Assembly (NCBI GenBank): GCA_015679605.1
Contig: JAAAVE010000069.1
Span: forward strand, 10,707 to 33,092
DNA length: 22,386 nucleotides
Direction: 5' to 3'
Source of the DNA: Podila epigama
Taxonomy: Eukaryota > Mortierellomycota > Mortierellomycetes > Mortierellales > Mortierellaceae
The position numbers were made by a program, and so were the translations under genes. The notes beneath the pieces were generated by a model. It was not told the DNA's origin and made no database searches. It saw nothing but the letters and a program-made list of their open reading frames with translations. Below, one piece after another: positions 19,647 to 22,386 of the stretch (positions are counted from its first letter, which is position 1; every line of letters begins with the position of its first letter).

Positions 19647-19866
19647 TGGCGGCTGAAGAATTCCTTGTAGTTACGCTTTGGTGTAAACGGCGAGTCGGAA
19701 TATGTCCAGTGAACCTTGTTGATGGATAAACCCATTTTTGATGTATTGGTATAATGTGTGTTGGTGATGATCTTGAGTGTTGTACATGAGGAATTGCTGC
19801 AGAAGGTAGATTAGGTAAACTGCAATAAATGCTGCGCGTCTTTGCGCGGATCCTTGTGAGTGACAT
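17683..19866 (-). CDS. Mitochondrial pentatricopeptide repeat (PPR) protein
   Basis: Organelle RNA-binding protein of the PPR class; target RNA unknown. One exon, 727 aa from the ATG at 19866. The frame is open nine codons further up without an ATG, and a TTTGACACAG just upstream could be the end of a leader intron. The N-terminus is a strong mitochondrial presequence: no acidic residue for well over 100 residues, and RRLHQSVTTR fits the R-10 motif cut by the matrix peptidase and then by octapeptidyl peptidase. A poly-Thr tract follows. From about residue 130 to the end the protein is helical repeats, with clear PPR units such as VTYTVLVAGYARNGDMPRAQ, IETYGALMQGAFRSGQPELA and YNLMINGLFYTHRPDMAKRL; I judge roughly 10-14 repeats. 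It could be a mitochondrial mRNA stability or translation factor. The stop codon overlaps an AATAAA-like polyadenylation signal. Confidence 0.88.
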
Positions 19867-20081
19867 GAGGAACTGAGCAAAATCCTGTGTCAAAGGGGAG
19901 AAGATTGATTATAACCAACATCCATCTTTCTCAACTGTTGATCGCTCGATTCAAGAACGACTTAAGGGCTGTTGACGGATTTGCCGCCAATTTCGTTGAG
20001 ATGAATGAAAAATTTGGCCCTACCTGAAGTTCGCATTCCCCCCCCTTCATTCAAGCTACGCGATCCACACTTGAGAGCAAC
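19867..20081. promoter_or_regulatory. Short divergent promoter of the PPR gene and CCL1
   Basis: Only 215 bp separates the two start codons, so both promoters must overlap here unless leaders are spliced. The plus side carries a C-run (20039-20045) and CA-rich sequence before the CCL1 ATG. No specific factor site is claimed. Confidence 0.5.
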
Positions 20082-21866
20082 ATGCATCCAGAATCGACAG
20101 GGTTGACTCAATCTAGTAATGGTGCTACTAACGCCAGTCAAAAGGAGAGCGGTCTGACCCAGCCCATGCAAGGAGTGGAACTCAATGGATCCCAAGAGAC
20201 TAGTGCAAACAAGTCGATTGTCAAGGAGGAGGACCAAGCGGAAGCCAAGAAGACTGCTCTCAAGAACCTCTATGAGCAATCGACACAATATACTCACTGG
20301 AAGTTTACACAGAATGAGCTGAGTGACAGGCGGTCGAAAATGAACCTGGCAGCAGTTGCCTCCATCCAAGCCAATATTGCAGAGGAGCGTCGATTGGTAT
20401 GTTTTAGTTGAATGGAGTTGTACTTTTTGCTTTACATGATGGATGTTGAATAGATATCCCAATCATATCGAAATATTTCTCCGCGATTTGTATAATGGTT
20501 ACTTAGCGAGAATTGCAAGGAATGTCAGTAAGCGACTTGCCCACAGAGTTGTCATTTCCAACTGTTGAACAAGAGCTGGCCCTCCTCGGCTTTTACGAGC
20601 GCAAGATTGTTCAGATCTTTCGATTTTGGAAATTGCCGTCTTATGCTACCGTAAGTATGCTCCCTTTTTTTTCCCCCAGTGCTTTTTTATCATTGTCGTA
20701 TGATAGTGTGGATGATGACTTCTGACCATCTTTTGTTTTCTGCTTGATTGTTTCTATCAAAATTAGGCTACGGCTATTGCATTTATGAAGCGATTCTTTC
20801 TGGAGAACACGGCCATGGATTACCACCCCAAAGATGTCATGTAAGACAATCTTTTTCAGACGTTTTCGTAGCACTCTTTTGTCATGTATTCTGTTACGCA
20901 TACATCCTCTAGCTCACCATAACTATTCATTCATAGGCTAACTTGCATGTTCCTGGCGCGAAAGACTGAAAACTTTTTGATGAGCATTGAAGACTTTTAC
21001 GCTGTACTAAAGAGCAGTGCGGCCAGTCCAGAAGCCATTCTTAACCTCGAGTTTTTGGTCTGCAAGAACATTCGATTCCACTTTACCATCCACCACCCAT
21101 ATCGACCCTGTCTTGGTTTCTTTTATGACATGCAGGTATGTTTTTCCCTTACCCTCGCTTGCAATTACAGCACTTGTCGCCAAATCTTACAAATCGCGTG
21201 TTTTTTTTTTTAAAAATAACAACTCGATAAAATCTTTGTAGGCTGTGACCGACAATATAGAAAAACTTCAAAAAGTGTATGATGTCGCCCTCAAGTTGAT
21301 CGACACGTCTTTGTACACGGACCTATGCTTCTTATACCAACCTTCTCAGATCGCCTTGGCAGCCTTGAGGATAGCCTGCAGGGAAGAGAGTTATGATTTC
21401 GAGCGGTATGCGGCTTATAAATTCAAATCAACAGAGGCGTCAACAAAACAATACGAAGAAGTGCTCTTGCCAATCCTGGTGGCTGTTGATCAGATTCTAA
21501 AGCAAGATCCTCGATGTATCGAAGTGGAAAAGTCTGTTGCCAGTGATATTGATCGTCGTTTAAAGCTATGCAGAGATCCAGCCAAAGACCCAGAAAGTTT
21601 GTTGTAAGTTTTTAATTGTACTTGATTCCGTGGGCATGAATCCTCCCACATTTCCCTTTCTTTTTTGTGCTCATCGCTCCGCCCGTCGCATCTCTTTCTC
21701 TCCTTTTATGACAATCTCAATTGATAGGTTTAAACAGCGGGCAAAGTCCACACAAAATGACGACGATGACGATGATGATGACGATGACGACGAAGGGGAC
21801 AAGAATGGTAGAGAATCGAAGCGACAAAAGATCAAAATGGAAGACAATCCCTTTAAAGCAAGTTGA
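20082..21866 (+). CDS. CCL1: Cyclin H (Ccl1), TFIIH/CAK kinase cyclin, 6 exons
   Basis: Regulatory partner of the CDK7/Kin28 kinase in TFIIH, which phosphorylates the RNA polymerase II C-terminal domain; nuclear. Exons read as 20082-20396, 20507-20650, 20767-20840, 20937-21135, 21242-21603 and 21728-21866, giving 1233 nt and 410 aa. The five GT-AG introns are 96-124 nt. Family marks: YEQSTQYTHWKFTQNEL (64-80); the first cyclin box with EQELALLGFYERKI, then YATATAIAFMKRFFLENTAMDYHPKDVMLTCMFLARKTENF; NIRFHFTIHHPYRPCLGFFYDM; and the second cyclin fold with LYQPSQIALAALRIA. Human cyclin H is about 323 aa and yeast Ccl1 about 393 aa. The N-terminus (about 60 residues) is low-complexity. The C-terminus has an 11-residue Asp run followed by a basic patch (KRQKIK) that could act as a nuclear signal. 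Confidence 0.94.
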
Positions 21867-22011
21867 GCTCCCTTGATTCCAACCAAGCAACCAAAAAAAA
21901 ACAGCGACCTACAAAGACAAGACATAAAAAAAGTATCGAACAAAAATATGAATTGTATAATCTCTATATAATATCTAAATTGTGTTGCAACATATGGCGC
22001 GTCGCATGAGT

Positions 22012-22231
22012 TTAAGGGATCAATGGGATGCCAGTCTGTGTGCGTGAGCGATAGTTCTTGTAATCCTGTCCAAAGAAGCGGATCAAAAGTTGTTCTTCGT
22101 ACTGTATCCTCTCTGAAAAGAAGCGATAGAGAACCGCAGCAAAGCCAACAAAGCAAATCGGGTTCATCATCATCAATTGCGACCCAAGTGCCCAATAGAA
22201 GAATCCGAAATAGGATGGATGCCGCAAAAAG
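22012..22231 (-). CDS. STE14: Isoprenylcysteine carboxyl methyltransferase (ICMT/Ste14), last exon only
   Basis: ER-membrane enzyme that methylates the carboxyl of farnesylated or geranylgeranylated CaaX cysteines after the last three residues are removed. Only the C-terminal 72 residues are in the window. They contain the diagnostic FLRHPSYFGFFYWALGSQL, a hydrophobic helix, then RFFSERIQYEEQLLIRFFGQDY and the ending SRTQTGIPLIP. The exon starts at 22231 after the acceptor TTCTGTAG. The first base completes a split codon. From 22232 to the window edge no coding sequence fits and no good donor is seen, so the intron (at least 155 nt) probably continues outside. The gene converges on CCL1 with 145 bp between the stop codons. 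Confidence 0.92.
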
Positions 22232-22386
22232 CTACAGAAGTTTTTTGTTTGTTTCAAGTTTTTTTTGTTGCATTAAGGAGACGAAATGCAAAGAGTGAAA
22301 AGAAGTGAGCATATAAATAGCCTTTTTTTTTGTCATTTCGTCATGCACAGTGAATGTGAGCTTTGCATGCCTTCCCCCCTCCCCCC
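22232..22386 (-). other. Probable STE14 intron running off the window
   Basis: Upstream of the STE14 acceptor on the minus strand. It is AT-rich with a C-run at the window edge, and I see no exon. If the donor lies outside, this intron exceeds 155 nt, at or above the upper end for this window apart from DnaJ intron 1. Confidence 0.45.

Overview
The window reads as nuclear DNA of a filamentous or zoosporic-grade fungus. It has eight protein genes, most split by GT-AG introns of about 90-170 nt with GTAAGT/GTATGT-type donors and, in at least one case, a CTAAC-like branch site. UTRs and spacers are T-rich and pyrimidine-rich, and the proteins carry low-complexity Glu, Asp, Ser and Thr tracts. 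Gene style suggests an early-diverging fungus of the Mortierella type; that placement is an impression, not a demonstrated result. I see no bacterial, plasmid, phage or transposon genes, no rRNA or tRNA and no CRISPR array.

Layout, left to right. 520-2307 (-): class A Hsp40/DnaJ chaperone, Ydj1 type, 3 exons, with a farnesylation CaaX end. 2691-5132 (+): UTP6, a U3 snoRNP/SSU-processome protein, 5 exons, divergent from the chaperone. 5133-9873: an unusually long gene-poor stretch (4.7 kb) whose right part looks like the promoter and long pyrimidine-rich leader of the next gene. 9874-11664 (+): S-adenosylmethionine decarboxylase (SPE2), intronless in its coding part, preceded by two overlapping short upstream ORFs. 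12139-14288 (-): an Atg22-family vacuolar transporter, 5 exons. 15235-16815 (+): urease accessory protein UreD, intronless. 16960-17505 (-): MIC10, the small MICOS subunit, 3 exons. 17683-19866 (-): a mitochondrial pentatricopeptide repeat (PPR) protein, intronless. 20082-21866 (+): cyclin H (CCL1), the TFIIH kinase cyclin, 6 exons. 22012-22231 (-): last exon of isoprenylcysteine carboxyl methyltransferase (STE14), which runs off the right edge.

This is a housekeeping neighbourhood rather than an operon-like system. The genes are mostly in divergent or convergent pairs with short shared spacers (145-475 bp), apart from the 4.7 kb gap and the 0.9 kb ATG22/UreD spacer. Functional links are indirect. 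The two ends of the window carry a CaaX protein and the enzyme that methylates CaaX cysteines. MIC10 and the PPR gene are adjacent mitochondrial genes in the same orientation. The observation I rate highest is the SPE2 leader: a 7-codon uORF overlaps a 35-codon uORF by ATGA, an arrangement like that known for plant S-adenosylmethionine decarboxylase mRNAs. The two uORF start codons sit inside what looks like a 3' splice site, so splicing could decide whether the uORFs are present.
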